Below, in pieces: positions 47,194 through 56,727 of a stretch of DNA of 64,000 bases (positions are counted from its first letter, which is position 1; each line of letters opens with the position of its first letter). The DNA is taken from positions 20,772 to 84,771 of the forward strand of contig JAQCGO010000005.1 in the NCBI GenBank assembly GCA_027618995.1, written 5' to 3'. A program made the position numbers and the translations under genes. The DNA is from Pseudomonadota bacterium. Lineage in GTDB: Bacteria > Pseudomonadota > Gammaproteobacteria > Steroidobacterales > Woeseiaceae. The notes beneath the pieces are model-generated. The model saw nothing but the letters and a program-made list of their open reading frames with translations. It did no database searches and was not told the DNA's origin.

Positions 47194-48322
47194 TCGCCGC
47201 CTGCTGTTGCCCGGCCTGGTGCTGTTGATCTGCGCCGGTTGCACCTCCACTTCTTCGAGGGAGGCCGCTCCGTGGGAGGCGGCCATGCCGGCGAATGAAG
47301 AGGCGGCCATGCCGGCGAACAATGAGGCAACAGCCCTAGCCAGCAACAGCGAGCTGCGCATCAGCATCGCGGCGGTCGGCGATATGATGCTCGGCACCGA
47401 CTATCCACAGAATCATTTGCCCGACGATGACGGTGTGAGTTTTCTGCAAGCCGTAGAGCCGATCCTGTCGGCGGCCGATATCGCATTCGGCAATCTCGAG
47501 GGCGTGCTTGCGGACGGCGGTGAGCCCGGCAAAAAATGCACTAACCCGAGCGCCTGTTATCTGTTTCGCTCACCAACGCGATACGCAGAACATTATCGCG
47601 CCGCCGGCTTCGACGTACTCAGCCTCGCCAACAATCATGCGCGCGACTTCGGTGAGGAGGGTCGCACAGCCACCATGCAGGCGTTGGACGCCGTCGGCAT
47701 TCATCACTCAGGACGCGAGGGTGAATTCGCGAGCTTCGAAGTCGGGGAGCTGAAGATCGCGTTGCTCGCCTACGCCGTCACCAAGGACTCGAACATGCTG
47801 CTCGATTACGAGCTCGCCGAGCAGACGGTGCAGGAGCATGCGAACGTTCACGACATCGTCATCGTCACCTTTCATGGCGGCGCCGAGGGTGCATCGATGA
47901 TGCACGTGCCGTTTGCCGAGGAGGAGTACTTTGGCGAGCCGCGCGGCGATGTCGCTCTGTTCGCCCGACGCATGGTCGATGCAGGCGCCGATCTCGTGCT
48001 CGGCCACGGGCCACACGTCGTGCGCGGCCTTGAGCTCTACAGGGAACGACTGATCGCTTACAGCCTCGGTAACTTCGCGACTTACTATGGCATCAGCGTG
48101 GACGGCGCCAAAGGACTCGCGCCGATACTGCTGACAACACTCGATGGCACTGGTCGATTCGTTGACGGTGAGATTGTATCCACGGTGCAATTACGGCCGG
48201 ACGGTCCCAGCATCGATGAGCAAAATCGTGCGTTTAATCTCGTTCGTGGCTTGAGCATCGAAGACTTCGACGACCCGGGCATAGTATTCATACCCGACGG
48301 ACGCCTGCTGCCCGCACACTAG
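47186..48322 (+). CDS. CapA-family lipoprotein (poly-gamma-glutamate synthesis-like metallophosphatase fold)
   Basis: A 378-residue protein starting at GTG, with a lipoprotein signal (LPGLVLLICAGC). The CapA domain begins RISIAAVGDMMLGTDYPQ and contains FGNLEGVLADGG, LSLANNHARDFGEEGR and VLGHGPHVVRGLELYRERLI, the family's metal-site-like motifs. Homologues act in capsule or polyglutamate production, or are of unknown role. Between the lipid anchor and the domain lie two copies of EAAMPAN, encoded by a REP-like repeat. It overlaps the SPOR gene by 8 bases. Confidence 0.87.
   Translation: MTSRRLLLPGLVLLICAGCTSTSSREAAPWEAAMPANEEAAMPANNEATALASNSELRISIAAVGDMMLGTDYPQNHLPDDDGVSFLQAVEPILSAADIAFGNLEGVLADGGEPGKKCTNPSACYLFRSPTRYAEHYRAAGFDVLSLANNHARDFGEEGRTATMQALDAVGIHHSGREGEFASFEVGELKIALLAYAVTKDSNMLLDYELAEQTVQEHANVHDIVIVTFHGGAEGASMMHVPFAEEEYFGEPRGDVALFARRMVDAGADLVLGHGPHVVRGLELYRERLIAYSLGNFATYYGISVDGAKGLAPILLTTLDGTGRFVDGEIVSTVQLRPDGPSIDEQNRAFNLVRGLSIEDFDDPGIVFIPDGRLLPAH
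47272..47319. repeat. REP-like repeat inside the CapA-like coding sequence, copies 4 and 5
   Basis: Bases 47272-47294 are identical over 23 bases to the reverse complement of the intergenic element at 3622-3646. A second, shorter copy follows at 47301-47319 in the same orientation. They are in frame and encode the doubled EAAMPAN linker just after the lipobox. A repeat family otherwise intergenic has thus been accommodated within a protein's flexible linker. Confidence 0.75.
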
Positions 48323-48341
48323 AAAAGGGTCAGACCCTTTT
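48323..48341. terminator. Perfect palindrome between convergent genes
   Basis: AAAAGGGTC and GACCCTTTT flank a single central A, starting one base after the CapA stop and ending 3 bases before the ntrX stop. T-runs on both strands allow a short bidirectional terminator. The GGGTCAGACCC core is shared with the hairpin at 36997-37024. Confidence 0.6.
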
Positions 48342-48343
48342 CC

Positions 48344-49714
48344 TTATGAGTCGTCTGCCGCGAGCGATTTGAAGTCGACGCCCAGTGAGCGCAGCTTGCG
48401 ATACAGATGCGTGCGTTCCATGCCGACTCGTTTCGCCAGCTGACCAACCTTGCCGTCGCAGAGCACCAGCTGTTGTTGCAGATAGGCGCGTTCGAATTGT
48501 TCCCGCGCCTCACGTAACGGCAGTGACAACAGATCCTGTTTTACGAGCGGTTCGTTCACCGGCTCCGTCGCACGAAGATCGCTCTCGACCTCAGCGAGAG
48601 TGATGTCGCCGGACTCCTCGAGCAGCAACAATCGCCGCACCAGGTTCTTCAGCTCCCGCACGTTATCGGGCCATGGGTAGTTGCGCAGCCTGTTTTGCGC
48701 CGCAACACTGAAGCGGCGGAACGAAAGGCCCTCCGCGTCTACGAGTTTTTCCACATGGTGTGCCAGCAATTCCGGAACATCTTCCGAATACTCGCGCAGC
48801 GGCGGCACTCGCACCGTCAATGTACTCAGGTGCACGACCAGATCGCGGCGCAGTTCGCCGCGCTCGATATTGACTTCAAAATTGGCCGGGGCCGTGGCGA
48901 CGATGCGTGCATCGAGGCGGTGGCTCTTTCTGCCACCGGCGCGCCGGAAACTATGCTCATCGATGACCGCCAACAAAGTCCTTTGTGCTTCCGGACTCAG
49001 ATCCACCAGTTCATCAATGATCAGGGTACCGCCAGCCGCACGCTCAAATGCGCCGGCATGTATTTCTCCATCAGCTTCGCTGCCAAGAAGTTGCTCCACA
49101 ACATTACTCTCGATCAAAGATGCGGCGGTAACGCTGATCAATGGTCCGTCAGCACGGTTGCTCAGCGCATGCAGGTAACGCGCGAACGCGCTGCGTCCAG
49201 TGCCCGGTTCACCCGTGATCAATACGGGCGCGTCATGCTGCGCATACTGCTGCACTCTTTGCCGCAAACCCTGCATCAGCTTGCTGCGGCCGACGGGCGC
49301 CAGCAGAGAGGGCAACGAGGAGTAGACTGATCGCGACTGCTTGTCCGTAGACTCAAGGGCGGAAACGACCGTCCGCAGCAGCTTCGCAAGTGACAGCGGC
49401 TTTTCCACGAAATCAAATGCGCCCAGGCGAGTTGCCTCGACGGCCGCATCAACGGTGCCGTGACCGGACATGATGACGACCGGGCAACTCAGATCACCAT
49501 CATCTGACCATTCGCGCAACAGGGTGATGCCATCGGTGTCAGGCATCCAGATGTCAAGGAGAATAAGATCGAAGTCGTTGCCGTCCCGTGCCTCGCGCGC
49601 CTCGGCAGCGTCAGCCGCAACGGTCACGGTATAGCCTTCGTCAGAAAGAATCTCCTGGATCAGGGCGCGGATGTCCGCCTCGTCGTCAACAACCAGAACA
49701 TGAGAAGTACTCAT
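48344..49714 (-). CDS. ntrX: NtrX-like response regulator lacking the GAFTGA loop
   Basis: A 456-residue regulator with a receiver domain (phosphoacceptor in LILLDIWMPDTDG), an AAA+ domain (Walker A GEPGTGRSAFARYLH, Walker B-like GGTLIIDELVDLS) and a Fis-type helix-turn-helix (VGQLAKRVGMERTHLYRKL). The segment where sigma-54 activators have GAFTGA reads LGSEADGEIHAGAFERAAGG: the loop is missing. The protein probably does not activate sigma-54 and may work with other polymerase forms. It overlaps ntrY by ATGA. Confidence 0.9.
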   Translation of the reverse strand: MSTSHVLVVDDEADIRALIQEILSDEGYTVTVAADAAEAREARDGNDFDLILLDIWMPDTDGITLLREWSDDGDLSCPVVIMSGHGTVDAAVEATRLGAFDFVEKPLSLAKLLRTVVSALESTDKQSRSVYSSLPSLLAPVGRSKLMQGLRQRVQQYAQHDAPVLITGEPGTGRSAFARYLHALSNRADGPLISVTAASLIESNVVEQLLGSEADGEIHAGAFERAAGGTLIIDELVDLSPEAQRTLLAVIDEHSFRRAGGRKSHRLDARIVATAPANFEVNIERGELRRDLVVHLSTLTVRVPPLREYSEDVPELLAHHVEKLVDAEGLSFRRFSVAAQNRLRNYPWPDNVRELKNLVRRLLLLEESGDITLAEVESDLRATEPVNEPLVKQDLLSLPLREAREQFERAYLQQQLVLCDGKVGQLAKRVGMERTHLYRKLRSLGVDFKSLAADDS

Positions 49715-51942
49715 GCTTTCTCCCTCCTTTGGTCGGCGCGCGCCGGCGCCCTGGCAATCATTGCCTCACGAGCTGCCTCATTAAGTGGCAGCCGGATACT
49801 GATTACGGCGCCACCATTCGTACCGTTGTAAGCGCGAATGGTGCCGACGTGTTCTTCTACAAGTTTTTTTACAATTGCGAGGCCGAGTCCCGTGCCTTTC
49901 GGCTTCGTGGTCACGTATGGGTCGAACACCTGTGCCAGCGAGCCCTCGCAAAACCCCGGACCGTTGTCCTGCACTTCGATATGCACAACGTCAACATTGT
50001 TGATCTCGGCTGCACTGACGTGAACATCGATCTGGCCATCGCTCTGGTTTTCGAGTGCCTCGGTCGCATTGCGCAGCAGGTTGTGCAGGATCTGCCGCAC
50101 CCTGCCCATATCGGCTTCGATCATCGGCATGCCTGGATCCGAGGTCAGGATGATATTGATATCGCTTTCCTGGGCGCGATACAGGTCGACAACCTCGTGC
50201 ACGAGCTTGTCAATGCTGAACAGTCCGATATCCATGTCGGGCGCGCGTGCGTAGTCGCTGAAGGCATTGACCATTTCCTTCATTGCCTCGACCTGTTGCA
50301 CGATCGTATGTGTTGCACGATCGAGAATCTGTGCTTCTTCCGCATCCATGGTGCCGAGGTACTTGCGTCGCATGCGCTCGGCCGACAACTGTATCGGTGT
50401 CAATGGATTCTTGATTTCATGGGCGAGGCGCCGCGCGACTTCACCCCAGGCTGCATCACGCTGCGCCTGTAGCAACGCGGTTATGTCGTCAAAAACGATG
50501 ACGTAGCCCGTGGCATGATCTTCGTCGCCCGGCAAGGTCGTGCACGCGCAGGTCAAAATGCGCCGGCCCATTTCGCCGCGCAACACCAATTGTTCGCGCC
50601 ACTCCGTCTCACCCGCGTCCAGATGCACGCGCGCGACATCGACGAACTGCTGCAGCAACGGCTCACCTTTGGCAACATCGAGCAGGTTCTCACCAACGCG
50701 GCTTTCAAGATCAACATCCAGAATGCCGCCGGACGCCTGGTTAGCCGTACGGATACGCATGTCAGCCTCAAGCGCGACCACGCCGGTCGACAATCGAGCC
50801 AGGATGACTTCGAGATTGGTGCGCTCCGCTTCCACCATCGCCTGCGACAACCTTGCCTCGCGGCGGGCACTCGCCAGCCGTTTCGTCATGTCGTTGAATG
50901 AATTGATCAGGAAACCGATTTCGTCGCGTGTCGGCGTCGGCAGCCGGGTATCGAAATCGCCTTCGGCCACCGCCCGCGTACCGGCCATGAGGTCCTGGAT
51001 CGGAGCGACGAGCCGTCGGGACAATACAAACGCGCCGTAAACGGCCGCAAGCAGGCTGAGCATGAAAACGACGGTCAATGTGAGTGACAACGTATCCTTC
51101 AGCGGTTGCCGAAGGTACTGCATGCGCTGGTAGCCAAGGTATGCAGCGTCAACGCTTTCTGCCATTCGCGCGAGTCGATCTGCCACCGGGAAGTGCGCCT
51201 GCAGCACACCGATCGGCTCTGCTCGACCGCTGGTCCGAAACAGCACCGCCGTTCGCACGACATAGTCTTCAGGATCGAGCGATACGTACGGTCGGTTCTG
51301 TTGCAATTGCAGCAACACCTCGTCCTTGAGTGATTTCGGCAGTTCCGCGTGCACGCTGTCCGAACTCGTTGCGATAATGCGGTTATTGCTGCCGTAAATC
51401 GTGATCTCGCTCGCGCCACTCTCGCGCCGCAGCATGCTGAGCTCGAATATCAGATCCCGTTCAGTGCTCTGGCTCAGCCGTTGGGCGATTTGCTCGGTCG
51501 CATTCAGATGTCCGCGAACCTGCATCGAAAGCGCCGCCTGGCTTAACTGGAGCGCGTTCTCCATGCCCGTGGCAACTTCCACGTTGAACCAGGAGTCGAT
51601 ACCGCGATTGATAAACTGCAAGGAAAAATAGAACACAATCAGCAACGGCACGACCGCAAGGCCGACGAACATGCCGACCATGCGCGCTTTGAGCCGCGCA
51701 CCGGGTACGTGCGTACGGTTGTCGCGCCACAAGCGCGCAAGGTTGCCAACCAGCAGGATAAAGAGCAGGAAAACACCGGCGATGTTGATCGCCAGGATGA
51801 CGTTATGCAGCCGATCGAACTCGCCGGAGTTTTGTGCCGTGCGACTCAACAGGAAAACCGCAACGAGCACGAGGCCGACGCCGATGGCGGCCAGTAAAGT
51901 ATAAAATACGCGCTTTATCGCTCGAGTGTCCATTCGGACCAT
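49711..51942 (-). CDS. ntrY: NtrY-like sensor histidine kinase
   Basis: A 743-residue membrane kinase with four helices near the N-terminus (two pairs, the second flanking a periplasmic region), another at ~residue 285, HAMP (RRLVAPIQDLMAGTRAVAEG), a PAS domain, the phosphoacceptor ARRLAHEIKNPLTPIQLSAE, and an ATPase domain (LLRNATEALENQ, GTGLGLAIVKKLVEEHVG). NtrYX pairs act in nitrogen or envelope/redox responses, depending on species. The start overlaps DUF4390 by 28 bases; ATG 51933 is an alternative. Confidence 0.92.
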   Translation of the reverse strand: MVRMDTRAIKRVFYTLLAAIGVGLVLVAVFLLSRTAQNSGEFDRLHNVILAINIAGVFLLFILLVGNLARLWRDNRTHVPGARLKARMVGMFVGLAVVPLLIVFYFSLQFINRGIDSWFNVEVATGMENALQLSQAALSMQVRGHLNATEQIAQRLSQSTERDLIFELSMLRRESGASEITIYGSNNRIIATSSDSVHAELPKSLKDEVLLQLQQNRPYVSLDPEDYVVRTAVLFRTSGRAEPIGVLQAHFPVADRLARMAESVDAAYLGYQRMQYLRQPLKDTLSLTLTVVFMLSLLAAVYGAFVLSRRLVAPIQDLMAGTRAVAEGDFDTRLPTPTRDEIGFLINSFNDMTKRLASARREARLSQAMVEAERTNLEVILARLSTGVVALEADMRIRTANQASGGILDVDLESRVGENLLDVAKGEPLLQQFVDVARVHLDAGETEWREQLVLRGEMGRRILTCACTTLPGDEDHATGYVIVFDDITALLQAQRDAAWGEVARRLAHEIKNPLTPIQLSAERMRRKYLGTMDAEEAQILDRATHTIVQQVEAMKEMVNAFSDYARAPDMDIGLFSIDKLVHEVVDLYRAQESDINIILTSDPGMPMIEADMGRVRQILHNLLRNATEALENQSDGQIDVHVSAAEINNVDVVHIEVQDNGPGFCEGSLAQVFDPYVTTKPKGTGLGLAIVKKLVEEHVGTIRAYNGTNGGAVISIRLPLNEAAREAMIARAPARADQRREKA

Positions 51943-52511
51943 TCACTTTCAAGGTGCCACTGATCCCGCCAGAAGAACAACATCCGCAGGGGTGCCGAGT
52001 ACTGTCGTGTCTGCAACATTGAGCGCAGTCGAACTCGGTAGTCGCTGTCTGCCTCGAGAACCGCGCCGTCGATGATGGGCATGTTTTGTACACGACCGAG
52101 ATTGTTCAGGGCCGAATACAGGGTCGCGAAGGAATCCTGATCACCACTATTGAGATTGCGTACGATGTAACGTTGCGCGAGTGGTCGATACTCGAGTTCG
52201 AAGCGAACCGCTAATTCGGCTTCGAGGTTATCCACGTACCAGCGCCGCACGCGAATGACCTCGACCTGCAATTCAATGGTCAGCGTAATGCCGCTCGACA
52301 GTGCACGCAGCGCCTCGGTACTCAGGACCAGCTGCAACCGGGCATCGAGCGTATGCACACCCTCGATAAGCCGGCTTTCTGCGGCACGCACTTCGAAGTA
52401 ACCGGCGCGATCGGCCTCGTCCTGAGCCAGGCTGTTACCGGCAGCAAGCCCGAGTAGTAACAGCAGGGTCGCGAGCCAGGTGGCAGGTCGGATTATGCGT
52501 GTGCGTGACAT
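51915..52511 (-). CDS. DUF4390 family secreted protein
   Basis: A 198-residue protein with a signal peptide (WLATLLLLLGLAAGNSLA). The beta-rich body ends APLRMLFFWRDQWHLESEWS and contains TIELQVEVIRVRRWYVDNLE, YRPLAQRYIVRNLNSGDQDS and FATLYSALNNLGRVQNMPII, all typical of DUF4390, which consistently sits between rsmB and ntrY. Its function is unknown. The partnership suggests a periplasmic input to NtrY, by inference only. Confidence 0.9.
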   Translation of the reverse strand: MSRTRIIRPATWLATLLLLLGLAAGNSLAQDEADRAGYFEVRAAESRLIEGVHTLDARLQLVLSTEALRALSSGITLTIELQVEVIRVRRWYVDNLEAELAVRFELEYRPLAQRYIVRNLNSGDQDSFATLYSALNNLGRVQNMPIIDGAVLEADSDYRVRLRSMLQTRQYSAPLRMLFFWRDQWHLESEWSEWTLER

Positions 52512-52519
52512 CGTTAGTA

Positions 52520-53848
52520 TCAGGAGACCTTGCCCAGACAGGCGAAATAAAAGCCATCGAGTCCGGCTGCTCCGGGGAGTAGCTGCAGACCAGGGACCTT
52601 GTCGCGCATTAGATCGCGGATGTTGTTATTGTGCAACAAATCAAACTCCTCGACATCGCCGCGACCGTTGAGAAAGCGGCTCACCACGAGGTCATTTTCG
52701 GCCGCAAGTACCGAGCACGTGACGTACAGCAAGCGACCTCCGGCGCGCAACATTGGCCACAATGCCTGCAACATCGCGAGCTGCAGCTCGCAAAGCGATA
52801 CAACGTCATCCGGCCGACGCAGGTGCTTGATGTCCGGATGGCGCCGGATTACACCGCTCGCCGAGCAAGGCGCATCGAGCAAAATGCCGTCGTAAGGCTG
52901 CCCGTCCCACCACGTGTCAGGTTTCGATGCATCACCGCACAATAACGTTGCAGCGAGGCCGAGTCTTTCGAAGTTGTCGCCAATCCCGGCCAGCCGCGCG
53001 GCGTCGATGTCCACACAGGTCAGGTCAATTCGCTCGCCTCCGATCTCCTTCAGATGTCCGCTCTTGCCACCCGGGGCGGCGCAGGCATCGAGGATGCGGC
53101 CATCCAGATCCTGCAGCAGCCACGGCGCGGCAAGTTGCGCCGCCGCATCTTGGACCGACACATGTCCGGTCGCAAAGCCGGGCAGAACATCTACGGGCTT
53201 CGGTTCGGACAGACGCACGGCCTGTGGGGCCCCCGGCAGCAGCTCGGCCTGTATACCCAGTTCCGCGAGTCGCTCCACATAGTCCGCCGCACTGCCATGG
53301 CGCGGATTCGTGCGCAGCCACATTGGCGCCCGATCGTTGTTGGCCGCGAGCAAGGCCTGCCAGTCGTCGGGCCAGTCATTGCGGATTGTATCGATAAGCC
53401 ATTGCGGGTGATCGAACAAAGCCTGTTCATCAGACGGGATTTCTGCCGATAGCCGGTCGCGCAGGAAACCGCGCAAGATCGCGTTGACGAGTCCCGCCAG
53501 TTTCGGTTTTCGCAGCACGCGGGTCGCCGCGACCGTTTCCGACACCACGGCGTGATCGGGAATGCGGGTATCGCTGATCTGGTAGAGGCCGACGGCGAGC
53601 AACGCGTTGATGACACTGTCGCGTGCTCTGAGTGGTCGCGACAGCTGGGCATTGATCCAGGCCTGCAAATGCCAGTAGTGGCGCAGCGTGCCGTAACTCA
53701 GCAGGCGCAACAGCGACCGGTCGCGTTCTGACAATCGCGACTCATGCTCCTCCAGCGCACGATCCAGCGAGCGCCCCGACGAAACCACGGCATCAACAAC
53801 GAGCGCTGCCGTCGCCCGCAGCTCTGCTCCTGCTTTGCTGTCCGTCAT
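52520..53848 (-). CDS. rsmB: 16S rRNA (cytosine967-C5)-methyltransferase
   Basis: RsmB methylates C967 of 16S rRNA. The 442-residue protein from the ATG at 53848 has the N-terminal NusB-like RNA-binding domain (LLRLLSYGTLRHYWHLQAWI). The C-terminal SAM domain has LDACAAPGGKSGHLKEIGG, the catalytic-Cys motif LLDAPCSASGVIRRHPDIK and the second Cys in YVTCSVL. An upstream ATG in fmt is rejected. It is coupled to fmt by a 4-base overlap. Confidence 0.95.
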   Translation of the reverse strand: MTDSKAGAELRATAALVVDAVVSSGRSLDRALEEHESRLSERDRSLLRLLSYGTLRHYWHLQAWINAQLSRPLRARDSVINALLAVGLYQISDTRIPDHAVVSETVAATRVLRKPKLAGLVNAILRGFLRDRLSAEIPSDEQALFDHPQWLIDTIRNDWPDDWQALLAANNDRAPMWLRTNPRHGSAADYVERLAELGIQAELLPGAPQAVRLSEPKPVDVLPGFATGHVSVQDAAAQLAAPWLLQDLDGRILDACAAPGGKSGHLKEIGGERIDLTCVDIDAARLAGIGDNFERLGLAATLLCGDASKPDTWWDGQPYDGILLDAPCSASGVIRRHPDIKHLRRPDDVVSLCELQLAMLQALWPMLRAGGRLLYVTCSVLAAENDLVVSRFLNGRGDVEEFDLLHNNNIRDLMRDKVPGLQLLPGAAGLDGFYFACLGKVS

Positions 53849-54774
53849 AGTCGCCGGCCGAGCAGCGTGATCTGCGCGTTGAACTCCGCGGCCGAGACCG
53901 GGCGCCTGCCGGGGCGCTGCAGCGACTGCATGCATAGTCCGCCCGAACCGCAGGCGACGACAATGCCGTCTGACCCGGCAGCAACAATGGTTCCGGGGGC
54001 GACGTCAGCAACAGCGACGCTGCGCGCCACCCAGCATTTAATACGCTCATCATCTAGCGTGAAGTACGCGCCCGGTACCGGGTTATAGGCACGCACGCTG
54101 CGCGCGAGCTCGTCGGCTGGCCGCTGCCAATCGAGCAGAGCGTCAGCGGTCCTGATTTTCGGTGCATGCATCGCCTGGGCATCATCCTGCTGCCCGGCCC
54201 GAAGTTCGCCGGCAAGCAAGCCGGCCAGATGCTGGTTTAATAGTTCGCCGCCCGCCATCGCGAGACGATCATGCAAGGCCCCGGCTGTTTCCTCGGCACC
54301 GATAGCGAGTTGTCGAATGGCGTAGACCGGGCCGCAATCCAGCCCGGCCGTCATTGCCATCAGCGAGACACCGGTGTGCGTGTCGCCGGCCAGTATTGCC
54401 GCCTGTATCGGCGCCGCACCACGCCAGCGTGGCAGCAACGATGCATGCACATTGACGCAGGCGACCCTGGGAAGGTCGAGCACCGATTGCGGCAACAGCA
54501 GGCCGTAAGCAACGACGATCAGGAGATCCGGTTCCAATGCGGCGAGCTCGGCAACGACGCTCGCGTCACGCAACGTCACAGGCTGCAAAACATCGATGCC
54601 TTGTTGCAGCACATATTCCTTGACCGAGCTCACCGTTATCTTTTTGCCGCGGCCGGCGGGCCGATCCGGCTGCGTCAGAACCGCAATCGGCTTATGACCG
54701 GCGTCGACGAGCGTCCGCAACGAAACGGCCGCAAACTCCGGCGTACCAGCAAAAATGATGCGCGATCTCGACAT
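53845..54774 (-). CDS. fmt: Methionyl-tRNA formyltransferase
   Basis: Fmt formylates initiator Met-tRNA. The 309-residue protein has IIFAGTPEFAAVSLRTLVDA, the formyltransferase catalytic segment VNVHASLLPRWRGAAPIQAA (with the conserved Asn and His), and MTAGLDCGPVYA. The C-terminal domain carries YNPVPGAYF. It is arranged between def and rsmB, the conserved def-fmt-rsmB operon. Confidence 0.97.
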   Translation of the reverse strand: MSRSRIIFAGTPEFAAVSLRTLVDAGHKPIAVLTQPDRPAGRGKKITVSSVKEYVLQQGIDVLQPVTLRDASVVAELAALEPDLLIVVAYGLLLPQSVLDLPRVACVNVHASLLPRWRGAAPIQAAILAGDTHTGVSLMAMTAGLDCGPVYAIRQLAIGAEETAGALHDRLAMAGGELLNQHLAGLLAGELRAGQQDDAQAMHAPKIRTADALLDWQRPADELARSVRAYNPVPGAYFTLDDERIKCWVARSVAVADVAPGTIVAAGSDGIVVACGSGGLCMQSLQRPGRRPVSAAEFNAQITLLGRRL

Positions 54775-54780
54775 GCTGTG

Positions 54781-55296
54781 TCAGTCAGCGGCCGTCGTGG
54801 AATGCCGTTGATCGCGTAACAATCGTTTGCGAATACGTGACCGCTTCGCTTCAGACAGATAGTCGACAAACAACTTGCCATCGAGATGATCGATCTCATG
54901 CTGCACGCAGATTGCGAGCTGGCCGTAGAAATCCTTCTCGATATGGGCACCCGTGCGATCCTGGTAGCGCACGCGAACGTGTTGTGCCCGCTCGACTTCT
55001 TCGTAGTACCCCGGGACCGACAGACAGCCTTCTTCCGACACGGCGACGCCGTCTTTTTCGATGATCACCGGATTTATCAACGCATACGGGTCGTTGCCGT
55101 CGTCCGAAACGTCCACGACCAGCAGGCGGCGGTGAACATCGACCTGGGTCGCGGCCAGCCCGATGCCAGGGGCTGCATACATGGTTTCGAAGAGGTCGTC
55201 GATCAGCTGCCTGACGCCCGCATCGACGTCCAAAACCGGCAAAGCCAACTTTCTGAGTCGCGGATCGGGAAATTCCAGAATTGTGAGTTTTGCCAT
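54781..55296 (-). CDS. def: Peptide deformylase
   Basis: Def removes the formyl group from nascent proteins. The 171-residue metalloenzyme has motif 1 [10 protein letters not shown], motif 2 EEGCLSVPG and the metal-binding motif 3 [16 protein letters not shown], all active-site ligands present. The ATG at 55296 begins [15 protein letters not shown] as in homologues. The 234-base divergent space to the LysM gene must hold promoters for both. Confidence 0.97.
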   Translation of the reverse strand: MAKLTILEFPDPRLRKLALPVLDVDAGVRQLIDDLFETMYAAPGIGLAATQVDVHRRLLVVDVSDDGNDPYALINPVIIEKDGVAVSEEGCLSVPGYYEEVERAQHVRVRYQDRTGAHIEKDFYGQLAICVQHEIDHLDGKLFVDYLSEAKRSRIRKRLLRDQRHSTTAAD

Positions 55297-55530
55297 AATT
55301 ATGTGCAGCCAAATTTCTTTATTATTCGTGTAAATTGCGACCAAGCGAGCCTAACTTATTGACTTTACTTGATAAAACGTCGGACAATCACGCCCAGATG
55401 GCCACCATCCGCTGCTCGTTTACGACCGGAAATGTGACGTGATTGGCAGCTTCGGCGGCACCGGAACGACATATTATAGCAACGCCAAAAAGCTAAAGGT
55501 CTCAACACCTTGTATGGAGTATTGAGGAAC

Positions 55531-56589
55531 ATGTCCCGCCGCAAAATAAACCCGAATTATCGCCTCCGGATTGCCTCCGTCGCTGTAGTTGCGACGCTGG
55601 TACTCGGCTCCCTGAACGCGTTTTCACAAAGCAACTCACCCCTGGCTGACAATCATCCGAACGAGTACACGGTTCAGGTGGGCGATACCCTGTGGGATAT
55701 CGCAGCGAAGTTTCTCAAGGACCCCTGGTATTGGCCTGAAATCTGATACATCAACCCCGAGATTGTGAATCCGCACCTGATTTACCTGGGTGACGTGCTT
55801 GGACTCGTTTATATCGAGGGTCGGCAGATGGTCACGCCGATACGCGCGTCATCCTATCGCTTGTCGCCGGACGCTCGTGTCACGCCGCTTACCGAGGCGA
55901 TCACAAGCGTGTCCTATGACTCGATTGCCGCGTTCCTGTCGACGGGCGCCGTACTTGCCAGGGACGAGGTCGATCATTTGCCCTACCTCCTCGCAACACG
56001 CGGCGATCATCTCCTCGCGGCGGCCGGCAACACCGTTTATATCCGCAACAACACCGATGACACGCTGGGGCAGCGCTTCAACATTGTGCATGTCGGCGAC
56101 GAGCTCGTTGACCCAGACAATGACAAGGTGATTGGTTTCCAGGGCATCATGGTCGGCTCGGGAACACTGCGCCGGGGCGGTGATCCCGCAACGCTGGCGA
56201 TCACCGAATCCAGCATGGAAGCCAAGCAAGGCGACGTACTGATTCCAGCCGTCGTCGACCTGCCACTGAATTTCTACCCGAAAGCACCGTCCGGCGAGAT
56301 CGACGGCCGCATTATTTCCGTGGTCGGCGGCGTATCCCAGATCGGCCAGTACATGGTGGTGGTCATGAACCGCGGCACGGCAGCGGGCCTCGCCGTTGGC
56401 GACGTGCTGACCGTGTTCCAGGACGGTCCGGAGGTGGTCGACCACGTTAAAGGCGGCACGGTAAAACTGCCGGACGAGGCCGCGGGCACTATCATGATTT
56501 TCAAGACTTTCGATAGCATCAGCTACGGCCTGGTCATGGAAGCGACAACTGCAATCCATAAATTCGACCACGTGCGTAACCCGATCTGA
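55531..56589 (+). pseudogene. LysM-domain protein with in-frame opal codon
   Basis: From ATG 55531 (TGAGGA upstream): signal peptide (ASVAVVATLVLGSLNAFS), then a LysM domain, YTVQVGDTLWDIAAKF and KDPWYWPEI. A TGA at 55744-55746 (codon 72) interrupts it, and the frame continues YINPEIVNPHLIYLGDVLGL and a ~270-residue C-terminal domain to 56589. Homologues, widespread next to def in this class, have Trp at the TGA (WPEIWYINP). Otherwise the 352-codon frame is intact. Translation from 55765 (GTG/ATG) would lack signal peptide and LysM. It is a nonsense mutant or a read-through gene. Confidence 0.85.
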
Positions 56590-56612
56590 CAGCGCATTTG
56601 ATGACTCACCGG

Positions 56613-56640
56613 AAACGGCGCCCTCGGGCGCCGTTTTTGT
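56613..56640 (+). terminator. Rho-independent terminator after the LysM gene
   Basis: A perfect 11-bp stem AAACGGCGCCC / GGGCGCCGTTT with a two-base loop is followed by five T residues; the loop is tight, so the closing pairs are likely open. It lies 24 bases after the stop. Confidence 0.88.
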
Positions 56641-56727
56641 TTGCCTGACCGAAATACACAACAACGACCTTCTGCCCTATCGGGGTATGATTTCAGCTCA
56701 GGCTTTGCCGGCTATTGCGTGACCCAG

